A stretch of 64,000 nt of DNA from Terriglobia bacterium. Its GTDB lineage: Bacteria > Acidobacteriota > Terriglobia > Acidiferrales > UBA7541. A program made the translations under genes and the position numbers. Of the stretch, positions 29,557-39,061 are shown piece after piece. The stretch lies in contig JAIQES010000023.1 in NCBI GenBank assembly GCA_020073705.1, forward strand, positions 1 to 64,000. The letters are read 5' to 3'. The notes beneath the pieces are model-generated. The model ran no database searches. It worked only from the letters and a program-made list of their open reading frames with translations, and had not been told where the DNA came from. Positions within the stretch are counted from its first letter, which is position 1, and each line of letters begins with the position of its first letter.

Positions 29557-31233
29557 ATGACGGATTCCACCATCGAGACACCTCCAAGCCGCGGCGTTAT
29601 CCGCGCGCCGCGCGGCGTCACGCTTTCTTGTAGGGGCTGGCAGCAGGAAGCGGCGTTGCGCATGCTCATGAACAACCTCGACCCCGAAGTGGCCGAGCAT
29701 CCGGGGGACCTGGTCGTATACGGCGGCACCGGCAAGGCAGCGCGCAACTGGGCTTGCTACGACGCGATCGTCGCGTCGCTGCGCGGGCTCGAAAATGACG
29801 AGACACTCCTGGTGCAGTCCGGTAAGCCGGTCGGAATCTTCCGCACGCACCAATATGCGCCTCGCGTGCTAATCGCCAACGCGAATTTGGTAGGCCACTG
29901 GAATAACTGGGAGAAATTCGGCGAACTCGACCGCGCCGGGCTGACCATGTACGGCCAGATGACGGCCGGAAGCTGGATGTACATTGGAACGCAGGGAATC
30001 CTGCAAGGCACGTACGAAACGTTCGCGGCGGCCGCGCGGAAACATTTCGGCGGTGATCTGGCCGGAAAACTGGTCGTCTCCGGCGGGATGGGAGGGATGG
30101 GGGGCGCGCAACCGCTTGCGGCGACGCTCAACGGCGGCGCGTTTCTCGGGATCGATGTGGACCCGGAACGCATCAAGCGCCGGGTCAAAACCGGCTACTG
30201 CGACGTGATGGTCAACGATCTCGACGAAGCGCTGCGCATCCTGAAAAACGCGGTGCGCAAGCGCGAACCGGCGTCGGTAGGGCTGTTCGGCAACTGCGCG
30301 GACCTGGTTCCCGCGCTGGCCAAAAGGGGTGTCGTACCCGATCTGCTCACCGACCAGACTTCGGCGCATGATCCACTCAACGGTTACGTGCCGCGGGGCC
30401 TCGACGTCGCCGCAGCGGCCGAACTGCGCCAGCGCGATCCGGACGAATACCGCCGCCGCGCGCTCGATTCGATAGCCGCGCACGTGCGCGGCATGCTGGA
30501 ATTACAGAAACTCGGCGCGGTGACGTTCGACTACGGCAACAACATCCGCACGTTCGCCTTCCAGCAGGGAGTAAAGGACGCCTATGACTTCCCCGGCTTT
30601 GTGCCCGCGTATATCCGGCCGCTGTTCTGCGAAGGACGCGGGCCGTTCCGCTGGGTGGCGCTTTCGGGCGAGCCGTCCGACATCTACCGCACCGATCAGC
30701 TCGTGCTCGAGATGTTCCCGCAGAACGAATTGCTGGCGCGATGGATTCGCCTGGCACAGAAGTGCGTGCGGTTCCAGGGGCTGCCCGCGCGAGTCTGCTG
30801 GCTCGGCTACGGCGAGCGCGTGAAATTCGGGCTCGCGCTCAATGACCTGGTCGCGCGCGGTGAGTTGCAGGCGCCGATTGTCATCGGCCGCGACCACCTC
30901 GACTGCGGCTCGGTAGCGTCGCCCTATGGCGAAACCGAAGCCATGCGCGACGGCTCGGATGCCATTGCCGACTGGGCTTTCCTCAATGCCATGCTCAATA
31001 CCGCCAGCGGCGCCTCCTGGGTCTCGATCCATAACGGCGGGGGTGCCGGCATCGGCTACTCGCAACACGCGGGGCAAGTGATTGTCGCCGACGGTACGCC
31101 GGAGATGGGCGCGCGCATCGAGCGCGTCCTGACCAACGATCCCGGCATCGGCGTCGCTCGTCATGCGGATGCGGGCTACCCCGAAGCCATCGCTTTTGCC
31201 CGCAAGGCCGGCGTAAGAATTCCGATGAAGTAG
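29557..31233 (+). CDS. hutU: Urocanate hydratase
   Basis: Hydrates urocanate to imidazolone propionate, step two of histidine degradation, with a tightly bound NAD. 558 aa from ATG 29557, preceded by GAAAGG; ATG 29536 is also possible. Family landmarks are [33 protein letters not shown], the NAD loop [33 protein letters not shown], and [25 protein letters not shown]. The C-terminus (GVRIPMK) is complete. Downstream lies a hutI fossil and then ftcD. hutH is not in the window. Confidence 0.96.
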   Translation: MTDSTIETPPSRGVIRAPRGVTLSCRGWQQEAALRMLMNNLDPEVAEHPGDLVVYGGTGKAARNWACYDAIVASLRGLENDETLLVQSGKPVGIFRTHQYAPRVLIANANLVGHWNNWEKFGELDRAGLTMYGQMTAGSWMYIGTQGILQGTYETFAAAARKHFGGDLAGKLVVSGGMGGMGGAQPLAATLNGGAFLGIDVDPERIKRRVKTGYCDVMVNDLDEALRILKNAVRKREPASVGLFGNCADLVPALAKRGVVPDLLTDQTSAHDPLNGYVPRGLDVAAAAELRQRDPDEYRRRALDSIAAHVRGMLELQKLGAVTFDYGNNIRTFAFQQGVKDAYDFPGFVPAYIRPLFCEGRGPFRWVALSGEPSDIYRTDQLVLEMFPQNELLARWIRLAQKCVRFQGLPARVCWLGYGERVKFGLALNDLVARGELQAPIVIGRDHLDCGSVASPYGETEAMRDGSDAIADWAFLNAMLNTASGASWVSIHNGGGAGIGYSQHAGQVIVADGTPEMGARIERVLTNDPGIGVARHADAGYPEAIAFARKAGVRIPMK

Positions 31234-31394
31234 AGGAGGCCTATACGTTGCGGCGTCACGCGCACATCGGCTCCATCGAAGTTGGCGAATATGCGGACCT
31301 GGCAATCTTCGATGTGGAGGACTACCTCGAAATACTGTACTATTTTGGTGTTAACTGCTGCGTGATGGCAGTGAAGCGCGCCGAAATTGTGTAA
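31233..31394 (+). pseudogene. hutI: Imidazolonepropionase (hutI) C-terminal fossil
   Basis: About 53 codons just after the hutU stop read [20 protein letters not shown], then ADLAIFDVEDYLEILYYFGV and end MAVKRAEIV before TAA. Imidazolonepropionases end with this pattern (GSIExGxxADLxIFDxxxYxxIPYxFGVN). The entire catalytic N-terminal part is missing, and the stretch between EEAYT and LRRHAHIGSIE lacks the usual Asn/Ala-rich helix. No start codon or usable Shine-Dalgarno places it as a gene. It is seen as a deletion remnant between hutU and ftcD. Confidence 0.8.
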
Positions 31395-31434
31395 TCCCCG
31401 AAAGAACCTGACCGGCGCAATTCCCCAGGGCCTC

Positions 31435-32973
31435 ATGAAACGCCTGATCGAATGCGTACCGAATTTCTCCGAAGGGCGCGACACACGTAAAGTGGACGCG
31501 CTCGTCGACGCGATGCGCAGTGTGCCGGGGGTCCTTGTGCTCGACCGGGAGAGCGACGCGGATCACAACCGCTCCGTGATCACGCTTGCCGGTGAACCCG
31601 AAGCAGTCGCCGAGGCGGCGCTTCGCGGAGTAGGCAAGGCCGCCGAGCTGATCGACTTGACGCGGCAGACCGGGGCTCATCCGCGCATTGGCGCAACCGA
31701 TGTCGTGCCGTTCATTCCTATCGAAGGATATACGATGGAAGACTGCGTAGCGCTGGCCCGGCGCGTGGGCCGCGAAATCTGGGAGCGGTATCGGATCCCG
31801 GTCTATTTTTACGAGGCGGCGGCGACGCGACCTGAACGAGTAAACCTCGAAAATGTCCGCAAGGGGGAGTTCGAGGGCTTGCGCGATGATGCGCTGCGCG
31901 ATCCGGACCGCGCACCCGATATTGGCGAACCCCGGCTGCACGCGACCGCGGGCGCGACCGCGGTGGGCGCGCGAAAGTTCCTGATCGCCTACAACATCCA
32001 TTTAGACACGCACGACGTCTCCGTCGCAAAGAAAATCGCGAAAGCGATCCGATTTTCAAGCGGCGGGCTGCGCTATGTGAAGGCGATGGGCGTGGACCTG
32101 AAGGCGCGGGGCCTCGCGCAAGTTTCCATCAACCTGACCGATTTCGAACAGACTCCGCTACACCGCGTTTTCGAAATGGTCAAGCGCGATGCCGAACGCC
32201 ACGGTTGCGCGATTGTGGGAAGCGAGATCGTCGGCTTGCTTCCCCGGAAGGCCATTGAGCTGACGGCTGAGTTTTACCTGCAACTCGAGAATTTTTCTCC
32301 GGCCCTCGTGCTTGAAAATCGCTTGGGTTCTGCGCTGGAAGCCATGCCGCTGCAAACGTCCGGTCAAGGAAACCTGGCCGCGCTGGCGCAGCCATTGCTC
32401 GATGCCGTTTCTCGGCCCACAGCGGCGCCGGGCGGAGGGGCCGTGGCCGCGCTGGCTGGAGCGTTGGCCGCGAGTCTCGGAGAGATGGTGGCAGGCCTTT
32501 CGCGCGAGAAAAAATCGCAGGCGGAGTTTACCGAAGACTTGAGGGCCTCGGTTCCGGCCATGCGCCAGGCGGCCCGCAAGCTTGCCAAGGCAATGGACCG
32601 TGACGCTGAATCATATGCAGCCGTGTTGGCGGCGTTTAAGCTGCCAAAAGAAACCGCCGAGGAGCGGGCGCGGCGCGAAGCGGCAATTGAGCGCGCGACC
32701 CGGCACGCCGCCGAGATACCAATGGAAACGGCCGTTGCTGCCGTGGAAGTATTTGAAAAGCTGGTGCAACTCGAAGCCCTTGCCGCGCCGTCTATGCTTT
32801 TAGACTTGCATGTTGGTCGCCTGATGGCGGCGGCAGCCGCACGTGCTGCTCTGGAAAATGTGGCGACCAACCTTGCGTCTATCGACGATTCGGCATACGT
32901 TTTAGATATGAAGTCCCGCACGGCAGCGGTCGAAGCGCGGCTGGCAACGAGTCCGGTAACGGCAGGTGACTGA
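31435..32973 (+). CDS. ftcD: Bifunctional glutamate formimidoyltransferase / formimidoyl-THF cyclodeaminase
   Basis: 512 aa from ATG 31435 (MKRLIECVPNFSEGRD, the standard N-terminus). Residues 1 to about 300 are formiminotransferase with N and C subdomains (HNRSVITLAG, GAHPRIGATDVVPF, KFLIAYNIHLDT, RYVKAMGV, EIVGLLP). A linker leads to the all-helical cyclodeaminase from about 325 (RPTAAPGGGAVAALAGALAASL). It moves the formimino group from formiminoglutamate to tetrahydrofolate and closes it to methenyl-THF, feeding one-carbon metabolism. It follows hutU and the hutI fossil on the same strand. The mammalian-type fusion also occurs in bacteria. Confidence 0.94.
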   Translation: MKRLIECVPNFSEGRDTRKVDALVDAMRSVPGVLVLDRESDADHNRSVITLAGEPEAVAEAALRGVGKAAELIDLTRQTGAHPRIGATDVVPFIPIEGYTMEDCVALARRVGREIWERYRIPVYFYEAAATRPERVNLENVRKGEFEGLRDDALRDPDRAPDIGEPRLHATAGATAVGARKFLIAYNIHLDTHDVSVAKKIAKAIRFSSGGLRYVKAMGVDLKARGLAQVSINLTDFEQTPLHRVFEMVKRDAERHGCAIVGSEIVGLLPRKAIELTAEFYLQLENFSPALVLENRLGSALEAMPLQTSGQGNLAALAQPLLDAVSRPTAAPGGGAVAALAGALAASLGEMVAGLSREKKSQAEFTEDLRASVPAMRQAARKLAKAMDRDAESYAAVLAAFKLPKETAEERARREAAIERATRHAAEIPMETAVAAVEVFEKLVQLEALAAPSMLLDLHVGRLMAAAAARAALENVATNLASIDDSAYVLDMKSRTAAVEARLATSPVTAGD

Positions 32974-33019
32974 TTCCCTTCTGGAACCGAACCGTGCGTC
33001 GCAATGCAGGAGGAGACAG

Positions 33020-34024
33020 GTGCACATTAAAAAGATCCTTTCGACGACAGTTCTCATCGCGCTGGTATGCGCTGTGCCTGGAACGTCCCATGCCGGCAGT
33101 CTTGGCTCCGACATTCTCAGCATGTTCCCGAAGGATGTCGGTGAGTTGGCATACGCCGATTTAAAACAGGCTCGGCAGTTTTCCTGGTTTTCACAACTTA
33201 AGGAGCAGATGCTGCCTGCGAAATTCCGCGAGTTTGAGCAATTCCTCGCCTCGGCAGGCGTCGATCCGAATACCCAGGTGACCGAATTGGCGTGGGCGCT
33301 GATACCCGGCACGGCCACCACCGATACCGGTGGCGGGGCGGTCCCGAATAGCGAGCAGATTGTCGGCATTGCGCTCGGGCAGTTTCAACCTTCTTCTGCA
33401 GAGGCCTATTTCACGTCGAAGAAGCTCCCGATCGTCAAGATCCGGACATTCTCGCTGTTTGCGTTTGGCGGCGGCAGCGGGCCCAACGACCTGTTTTTCT
33501 TCTTCATCGATTCAAACACAGCCGCGTTTGGTCAACGGCAGCAGCTTGAGAAGATGATTGGCGCGCGATACGGCGAGGCGCAGGGATTGTATGCGAACAC
33601 CAATATGTCGTCGCTGGTGGACCAAGCAAATGGAAGCGGTATGGTTTGGGCCGTGCTCAACCCGGCCTACACGCGATTGGCGATGCAGCAGCTCGTGCCA
33701 GAGACCTCGCAATTCCCCGCAGCCGGGCAACTTACCTCCAAGCTCAAGGCGATGACGATCAGCATCAACGGGAGCAGCGGCGTCGACGCGAAGTTCGAAG
33801 CCGTTTGCGGCTCCACCGATGACGCCAATACATTCGCGGCACTGCTTCAGGCGGGATTGATGTACCGAAAGTATCAGGTCGGGAACAAGAACCCGGAACT
33901 GGGACAGTTACTCGACAGCGCCCAGGTCACGCCCTCGGGCGACCGGCTCGATCTAAAGCTTTCACTCACCGATGACCAGGTGCTGTCCCTGATCCGGCGG
34001 AATACCTTTGCCGTGGCCATGTAG
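33020..34024 (+). CDS. Exported protein of unknown function
   Basis: 334 aa from GTG 33020, preceded by GGAGGAGA, which fixes the start; the frame stays open upstream and overlaps ftcD by 8 bases. A signal peptide (KKILSTTVLIALVCAVPGTSHAG) leads to a soluble mixed alpha/beta protein with MFPKDVGELAYADLKQAR, a Thr/Gly loop, a Phe-rich strand (NDLFFFFID) and PSGDRLDLKLSLTDDQVLSLI. I recognise no catalytic motif. The repeated pattern of predicted strands ending in a self-comparison of model values resembles acidobacterial secreted proteins that carry no name. It lies immediately after ftcD. Confidence 0.75.
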   Translation: MHIKKILSTTVLIALVCAVPGTSHAGSLGSDILSMFPKDVGELAYADLKQARQFSWFSQLKEQMLPAKFREFEQFLASAGVDPNTQVTELAWALIPGTATTDTGGGAVPNSEQIVGIALGQFQPSSAEAYFTSKKLPIVKIRTFSLFAFGGGSGPNDLFFFFIDSNTAAFGQRQQLEKMIGARYGEAQGLYANTNMSSLVDQANGSGMVWAVLNPAYTRLAMQQLVPETSQFPAAGQLTSKLKAMTISINGSSGVDAKFEAVCGSTDDANTFAALLQAGLMYRKYQVGNKNPELGQLLDSAQVTPSGDRLDLKLSLTDDQVLSLIRRNTFAVAM

Positions 34025-34047
34025 TGGCACGGCCTTCTTGCCCCGAG

Positions 34048-34497
34048 CTATTTCCTCTTCCGTTTGATGGTTCCGCGCTTGCGCTGTAAGAACTTCACCA
34101 GTGTCGTACGCCCGACGCCATCTTCAGAGTTGAACATCACACGGTCCACGCGCTCAAGCAATTCCACGCCGTTCAGTCGGCCCGATTCTCCGGCCGATGC
34201 AATGGGAGGCGTGACGGTCTCGAGGCCAACGGCGGGGATCAGCTGTCCTCGATGGTGAATGGAAACTTCGATGCGATCTGCGAAGGTGTCGATGGTGATT
34301 TCAAGTCCTCCGCCGGCATCCGGGAGTTGCAAGAGGGCTTGACGGCAAACGTCTTCGAAGGCTTCGCCAAGCTCATCGCAACCTCCCGCATCGAGCCCCG
34401 CGCGCGCCGCCTCAAAATGCACGGCAGTGCATATGGGAGCGATCAGGCGGGGATCCCGGTCAAGATGGAACACGACGCGTGTCGAGTCAGCTGTCAT
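34048..34497 (-). CDS. RsbW/anti-sigma-type HATPase-like protein
   Basis: 149 aa from ATG 34497. An N-terminal helix (LIAPICTAVHFEAARAGLDAGGCDELGEAFEDVCRQALL) aligns with the N-box region of anti-sigma-factor kinases. A beta strand follows (GGLEITIDTFADRIEVSIHHRG), then a C-terminal GVELLERVDRVMFNSEDGVGRTTLVKFL, matching the end of HATPase_c_2 domains. The canonical Asn of the N-box is not obvious (ELGEAFEDVCRQAL), so ATP binding may be altered. The start overlaps the Cys-rich gene by 11 bases. It may work with a SpoIIE phosphatase such as 1586-3337. Confidence 0.7.
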   Translation of the reverse strand: MTADSTRVVFHLDRDPRLIAPICTAVHFEAARAGLDAGGCDELGEAFEDVCRQALLQLPDAGGGLEITIDTFADRIEVSIHHRGQLIPAVGLETVTPPIASAGESGRLNGVELLERVDRVMFNSEDGVGRTTLVKFLQRKRGTIKRKRK

Positions 34498-34666
34498 GAG
34501 TGTCCGCAACGTGAACGTCGCATGCTTCCCGGCAATCCGGGCAGTAGTATTGGCCGTCCACACAAAGCCGGATACCCTCCACTCCCTGGCAGTAGCAGCA
34601 GTAGCGGTCGCAAGCGCACTGTTGCTCCGGCTTATCGCACTGCGAGCAGAGAACCGTACTTTGCAT
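34487..34666 (-). CDS. Small Cys-rich zinc-binding-like protein
   Basis: 59 aa, begins MQSTVLCSQCDKPEQQCACD and ends ACDVHVADTHDS. Eleven cysteines lie at 7, 10, 17, 19, 23, 24, 26, 35, 42, 45 and 49, with CxxC pairs at 7/10, 23/26 and 42/45, fitting one or two zinc-ribbon-like sites. A GAGGGA lies 8-9 bases before ATG 34666. The 3' end overlaps the start of the RsbW-like ATPase gene, so the two are probably translationally coupled. I recall similar small proteins in soil Acidobacteria but know no function. A chance ORF with this Cys pattern is unlikely. Confidence 0.75.
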   Translation of the reverse strand: MQSTVLCSQCDKPEQQCACDRYCCYCQGVEGIRLCVDGQYYCPDCREACDVHVADTHDS

Positions 34667-35221
34667 ATCTTTCCCTCATCAAGGTGGCCGGGATGGTAAC
34701 AAATCCGGCTGCCAGAAAACCTCAGAGAAGACTATAGGCCACCCCGGCGCGCCAGAACAAGCCACAAGTGCCGTGCTGCACAACATCTCCCTGCAGCCTC
34801 ATCTTCGCCCGGACGGTGCCAAGCCTGAAAGCCAGTAGTAGTCTCATTTGCTGATGACATTACTACCCAAGATCTCTTGAGTTGTTCTTGTTCGCTCCTT
34901 CCGTTTCCCCGCGCGTTTCGACGGCGCAGTCATTCCCGCTCATCTCGGAATCATCAATCAAAGGTAAATAATTCGTGCTAGGAGGGCCAATTCTTGTTGA
35001 ATCACCGTGCAAGCTGCCGTGAGAAACGCAGAATCCGCGCGATCAGCACAAATAGGCCATGCATTGAAAACTGGGCCCCAGGATTGCATGCCGAGGCGGT
35101 CAGTTGTATATTGCCGGCTGGCCCGGAAACCAAAATGGAAATCCCAGATAAAGGTGCCAATCCGTGCGGCCAAAACGAAAATTCCCGCTTACGCATTCTA
35201 TTGAACGCAGTGGAGGTATGT
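34667..35221. other. Divergent intergenic region
   Basis: 555 bases between the Cys-rich gene (leftward) and the CnaB/cytochrome gene (rightward). The rightward frame of the latter stays open from 34994, but the first 76 codons look non-coding and lack a Shine-Dalgarno. The region must hold promoters for both directions; I see no clean consensus box and no strong dyad. Confidence 0.45.
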
Positions 35222-37390
35222 ATGGCGCAGCGGAGCCGACTTAACAGTTTTGTCATGCGAGGAACCGGAATAGTCCTATTCCTGTCTTTGATCCTCGCAA
35301 TTGCACACTCGCAACGGGCGGATCAATCCGTCGCCGTGGCCATAGACAGCGATGACATCGGTGGCGTGGTAACGAGCGCCAATGGACCCGAGGCAGGCGT
35401 CTGGGTGATCGCCGAGACGCGGGAGCTGCCGGTGAGATACATCAAGATCGTTGTCACCGACGACCAGGGCTGCTACCTGATTCCCGATCTGCCGAAAGCG
35501 ACCTATAGCGTCTGGGTGCGCGGCTACGGCCTCGTGGATAGTCCGAAAGTATCGGCCGAACCAGGCCGGAAATTGAACCTCACTGCAATCCTCGCTCCCA
35601 ACGAAGCTGCGGCAGCGCGCTACTATCCGGCGATCTACTGGTACTCCATGCTAAATATCCCGCCTGCGGATCAATTCGGAGGCAAAGGCGCCATCCCAGC
35701 CAATGTCACGCAAACCGACTGGCTCAACGACTTGAAAAACAACGGCTGCGTGGGCTGCCACCAACTGGGCCAGCTCTCGACGCGAACGATTCCTCCGAGC
35801 CTGGGGGTGTTCGCCTCGCCCGAACAGGCTTGGATGCGTCGAGTGCAATCGGGGCAGGCGGCCGAAACTATGATCACGCTGTTGTCCCAGATGGGCCCGC
35901 TGGCAATCAAGAACTTCGCAGATTGGACCGACCGTATCGCCAAAGGCGAGTTGCCGCGTGCCAGGCCGCAGCGGCCACAAGGCGTGGAGCGCAATCTTGT
36001 CGTGACACTGCGGGACTGGATGGACGAGAAGCACTACCTGCATGACCTGATCTCCAGCGACAAGCGTTATCCCACGGTCAACGCCTACGGGCCGCTGATT
36101 GGGTCACCGGAATATAGCTCCGATCTCATCCCCATTCTGGATCCGGTCAAGAATACGGCCACGACATTCCATGCGCCAGTTCGCGATCCTGACATGCCGG
36201 CCAGTACCAGTCCAGGATTCAGTCTATCCGCGGCTCCGAAGCCGATTCAGCCGTCCGCCTATTGGGGCGACGAGATCCTCTGGACCAGCAGAATCAATAA
36301 CCACAACTCAATGTTTGGCAGGGATGGAAGGTTGTGGCTTGCGGCAGCGGTACGCGGGCCGCATAACCCTGATTTCTGCAAGGCGGGCTCCAACCAGCCG
36401 TCGGCCAAGCTATTCCCGCTGGAGGAATCGCTTCGGCAATTGGCCGTGTTTAACCCCAAGACTAAGGACTACCAGTTCATTGATACCTGCTACGCTACGC
36501 ACCACCTGGAGTTTGGTTTTGACGCTAACGACACGCTGTGGACCAGCGGCGGCGGCCCAGTGGTGGGATGGCTTAACACGAAGATGTGGGACGCCACCCA
36601 CGACGCAGCCAAGTCGCAGGGCTGGACAGCGCTGATCCTGGACACTAACGGCAACGGCAAGCGAGATGCCTACGTCGAGCCCAATCAGCCGGTGGACCCC
36701 ACTAAAGACAAGCGCATCGAGGCCGGCTGGTACGCGGTGATGCCGTCCCCGGTAGACGGCTCTGTTTGGGGAACCTTCCGCGGAAATCCTGGCGCGGTGG
36801 TAAGGCTTGTGCCGGGCCCCAATCCCCCACAAACTGCGCTGGCCGAAATCTACAACGTGCCACTGCCCGGCTTTGGCGTGCGCGGCGGTGACATCGACAA
36901 GAAAGGCGTCGCGTGGGTGTCACTTGCCAGCGGCCACCTCGGCAGTTTTGACCGTAGCAAATGCAAAGGTCCGCTCAACGGGCCCAAGGCGACCGGCGAT
37001 CACTGCCCCGAAGGCTGGTCGTTCCATAAATACCCCGGTCCCGGCTTCGAGGGGATAGGAGATAACAGCGCGGAAGCCAGCTACTACACGTGGGTGGACC
37101 AGCACAACATCTTCGGTTTGGGCGAGGATGTGCCGATGTCCACCGGCAATCTCAACGACGGCCTGATCGCCTATGTGAATGGCCGCATGGTGGTGTTGCG
37201 CGTGCCCTATCCGATTGGCTTCTACGCCAAAGGATTCGATGGCCGTATCGACGATCCAAGGGCCGGCTGGAAGGGGCGTGGATTGTGGGCAGCGAACGGT
37301 GACCGCGTGCCTTGGCTCATCGAGGGTGGCAAGGGGTCCAAGCCGCTCGCGGCGCACTTCCAGTTGCGGCCAGACCCGCTCGCGAAGTAG
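35222..37390 (+). CDS. Secreted CnaB-like / haem-c / beta-propeller protein
   Basis: 722 aa from ATG 35222 with GTGGAGG upstream. A signal segment (about 12-30) precedes a carboxypeptidase-regulatory-like domain (about 42-120, GGVVTSANGPEAGVWVIAET and YSVWVRGYG). Next is a single haem site, NGCVGCHQLG (about 176-185), inside a cytochrome-like helical region, then a large region of propeller-type strands (DGRLWLAAAVRG, FDANDTLWTSGG, KGVAWVSLASG). The layout suggests a periplasmic redox protein, perhaps a dehydrogenase accessory or lyase-like propeller. No substrate can be named. Confidence 0.78.
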   Translation: MAQRSRLNSFVMRGTGIVLFLSLILAIAHSQRADQSVAVAIDSDDIGGVVTSANGPEAGVWVIAETRELPVRYIKIVVTDDQGCYLIPDLPKATYSVWVRGYGLVDSPKVSAEPGRKLNLTAILAPNEAAAARYYPAIYWYSMLNIPPADQFGGKGAIPANVTQTDWLNDLKNNGCVGCHQLGQLSTRTIPPSLGVFASPEQAWMRRVQSGQAAETMITLLSQMGPLAIKNFADWTDRIAKGELPRARPQRPQGVERNLVVTLRDWMDEKHYLHDLISSDKRYPTVNAYGPLIGSPEYSSDLIPILDPVKNTATTFHAPVRDPDMPASTSPGFSLSAAPKPIQPSAYWGDEILWTSRINNHNSMFGRDGRLWLAAAVRGPHNPDFCKAGSNQPSAKLFPLEESLRQLAVFNPKTKDYQFIDTCYATHHLEFGFDANDTLWTSGGGPVVGWLNTKMWDATHDAAKSQGWTALILDTNGNGKRDAYVEPNQPVDPTKDKRIEAGWYAVMPSPVDGSVWGTFRGNPGAVVRLVPGPNPPQTALAEIYNVPLPGFGVRGGDIDKKGVAWVSLASGHLGSFDRSKCKGPLNGPKATGDHCPEGWSFHKYPGPGFEGIGDNSAEASYYTWVDQHNIFGLGEDVPMSTGNLNDGLIAYVNGRMVVLRVPYPIGFYAKGFDGRIDDPRAGWKGRGLWAANGDRVPWLIEGGKGSKPLAAHFQLRPDPLAK

Positions 37391-37489
37391 CCCGTCCCGA
37401 CGAGGCGCTGCCCAAAAGCCTGTTTTCTTGACACTCTTCAAACTCGCATGTTAGTTTCAATTTTGCGCTGCAATCTCTGAGAAATCTGC

Positions 37490-38599
37490 GTGACGTCTCC
37501 AACCACGACACAACTTCGCAAGACCGCGTTGAATGCCGTGCATCGGCGCTTGCACGCCAAGATGGTCAACTTCGGCGGATGGGATATGCCGGTGGAATAC
37601 TCCGGCATCCTCGCCGAACACATGGCGACGCGCACGGCCGCAGGCCTGTTTGACGTCAGCCACATGGGCGAAATCGAAGTGCGGGGGCAAGACGCGCTCG
37701 ACCTAGTGCAGCACGTCACCTGCAACGATGCGGCGAAGCTCGCCCCCGGCCAAGCGCAGTACTCCGGACTGATGACCGCGCAAGGCACCTTCGTGGATGA
37801 CCTGCTCGTACACCACATTTCCGGCACGCACTATCTCCTCTGCGTCAATGCGGGCAATCAGGAGAAGGACTTCGAATACATTTGCGCGCATAACCGCTCG
37901 ACCACCCAGGTCGAGAATGCTGGGGAACGGTATTCGCAACTCGCCCTTCAGGGTCCGAAAGCGCTGCGAATTCTGCAGCGCTTCACAACTGTGCCTCTCG
38001 AATCCATCCACTACTACCACTTTACTTCCGGCGCCGTGGACGGCGTCAATTGCCTGATTGCGCGCACCGGATATACGGGAGAAGACGGCTTCGAGATTTA
38101 CTTTGCACCTGAATATTCCGAGAAGCTGTGGTTCAATCTTCTGGAGGCGGGCGCGGGCCACGGACTGCTGCCCTGCGGCCTGGGAGCGCGGAACACACTG
38201 CGTCTGGAAGCGTCGATGTGCCTTTATGGCCACGAAATCGATGACACTACGACGCCGTGGGAGGCCGGCCTTGCCTGGATCTGCAAGCCGGAAAAAGGTG
38301 AATTCCTCGGGCGTGAGGTTCTCATTTTGCAAAAAGAAAAGGGTGTGGAACGCACGCTCGTCGGTTTCGAAATGCAGAATCGGCTGATCGCGCGTGATGG
38401 ATGCCGTGTGTCCATTGACGGCAAGCTGTCCGGCCGCGTAACCAGCGGATCCCCCGCGCCGTTCCTGAAAAAGAATATTGGCATGGCCTACGTTCCACCC
38501 GCATTCGAGGCGCCCGGAACTACAATTACCATCGAGATCCGGGGGAATCAGGCGCCAGCGCGGATTGTTTCGATGCCGTTTTACAAGCGTCCGAAATAA
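37490..38599 (+). CDS. gcvT: Glycine cleavage system T protein (aminomethyltransferase)
   Basis: Transfers the methylene unit from aminomethyl-lipoyl GcvH to tetrahydrofolate, releasing ammonia. 369 aa from GTG 37490. Family motifs: FGGWDMPVEYSGILAEH, GLFDVSHMGEIEV, the catalytic-Asp region TFVDDLLVH, ARTGYTGEDGFEIYF, RLEASMCLYGHEID, and the C-terminal GRVTSGSPAPFLKKNIGMAYV. First gene of the gcvT-H-PA-PB cluster. Confidence 0.96.
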   Translation: MTSPTTTQLRKTALNAVHRRLHAKMVNFGGWDMPVEYSGILAEHMATRTAAGLFDVSHMGEIEVRGQDALDLVQHVTCNDAAKLAPGQAQYSGLMTAQGTFVDDLLVHHISGTHYLLCVNAGNQEKDFEYICAHNRSTTQVENAGERYSQLALQGPKALRILQRFTTVPLESIHYYHFTSGAVDGVNCLIARTGYTGEDGFEIYFAPEYSEKLWFNLLEAGAGHGLLPCGLGARNTLRLEASMCLYGHEIDDTTTPWEAGLAWICKPEKGEFLGREVLILQKEKGVERTLVGFEMQNRLIARDGCRVSIDGKLSGRVTSGSPAPFLKKNIGMAYVPPAFEAPGTTITIEIRGNQAPARIVSMPFYKRPK

Positions 38600-38662
38600 A
38601 ATGATCGCACTGACCGGGCGAAGTGCCGGGACCTGCCGTGCACACATTTCTAAGGAGCTGTG

Positions 38663-39061
38663 ATGTACCCAAGCGACTATCGCTACACCAAGGAACATGA
38701 GTGGATTAAAATGTCCGGCGACACGGGCACGATCGGAATTACAGACTACGCGCAGCATGAATTGGGCGACGTCGTTTATGTCGAACTGCCGGCCGCCGGC
38801 ACGAAGATCACCGCCGGACAATTGTTTGGCACGATTGAATCCGTCAAGGCTGTGAGTGAGATTTACGCCCCGGTGTCTGGGGAAGTCATCGAGGCGAACC
38901 TCGCGCTTTCGAATGCTCCGGAAACCGTCAATTCGGACCCGCACGGCGCCGCGTGGCTCATCAAGATTAAGCTCGCCGCCCCCGCAGAGGCCTCGAAGTT
39001 GATGGATGCGGCTGCGTACCAGACGTTCATCTCCGATAAGGAAAAGGAAACCTCGGCCTGA
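38663..39061 (+). CDS. gcvH: Glycine cleavage system H protein
   Basis: Lipoyl carrier that shuttles the aminomethyl group among P, T and L proteins. 132 aa from ATG 38663, with AAGGAG 5-6 bases upstream; an in-frame GTG immediately precedes it. The lipoylation lysine is in [18 protein letters not shown] (about residue 63). [16 protein letters not shown] and the C-terminal helix are normal. The last base of its TGA is the first base of the gcvPA start (TGATG). Confidence 0.96.
   Translation: MYPSDYRYTKEHEWIKMSGDTGTIGITDYAQHELGDVVYVELPAAGTKITAGQLFGTIESVKAVSEIYAPVSGEVIEANLALSNAPETVNSDPHGAAWLIKIKLAAPAEASKLMDAAAYQTFISDKEKETSA

Noticed and set aside
37703-38944. 413-codon leftward open frame over gcvT and gcvH
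   Set aside because: Antisense of two clear glycine-cleavage genes; caused by high GC at third positions.
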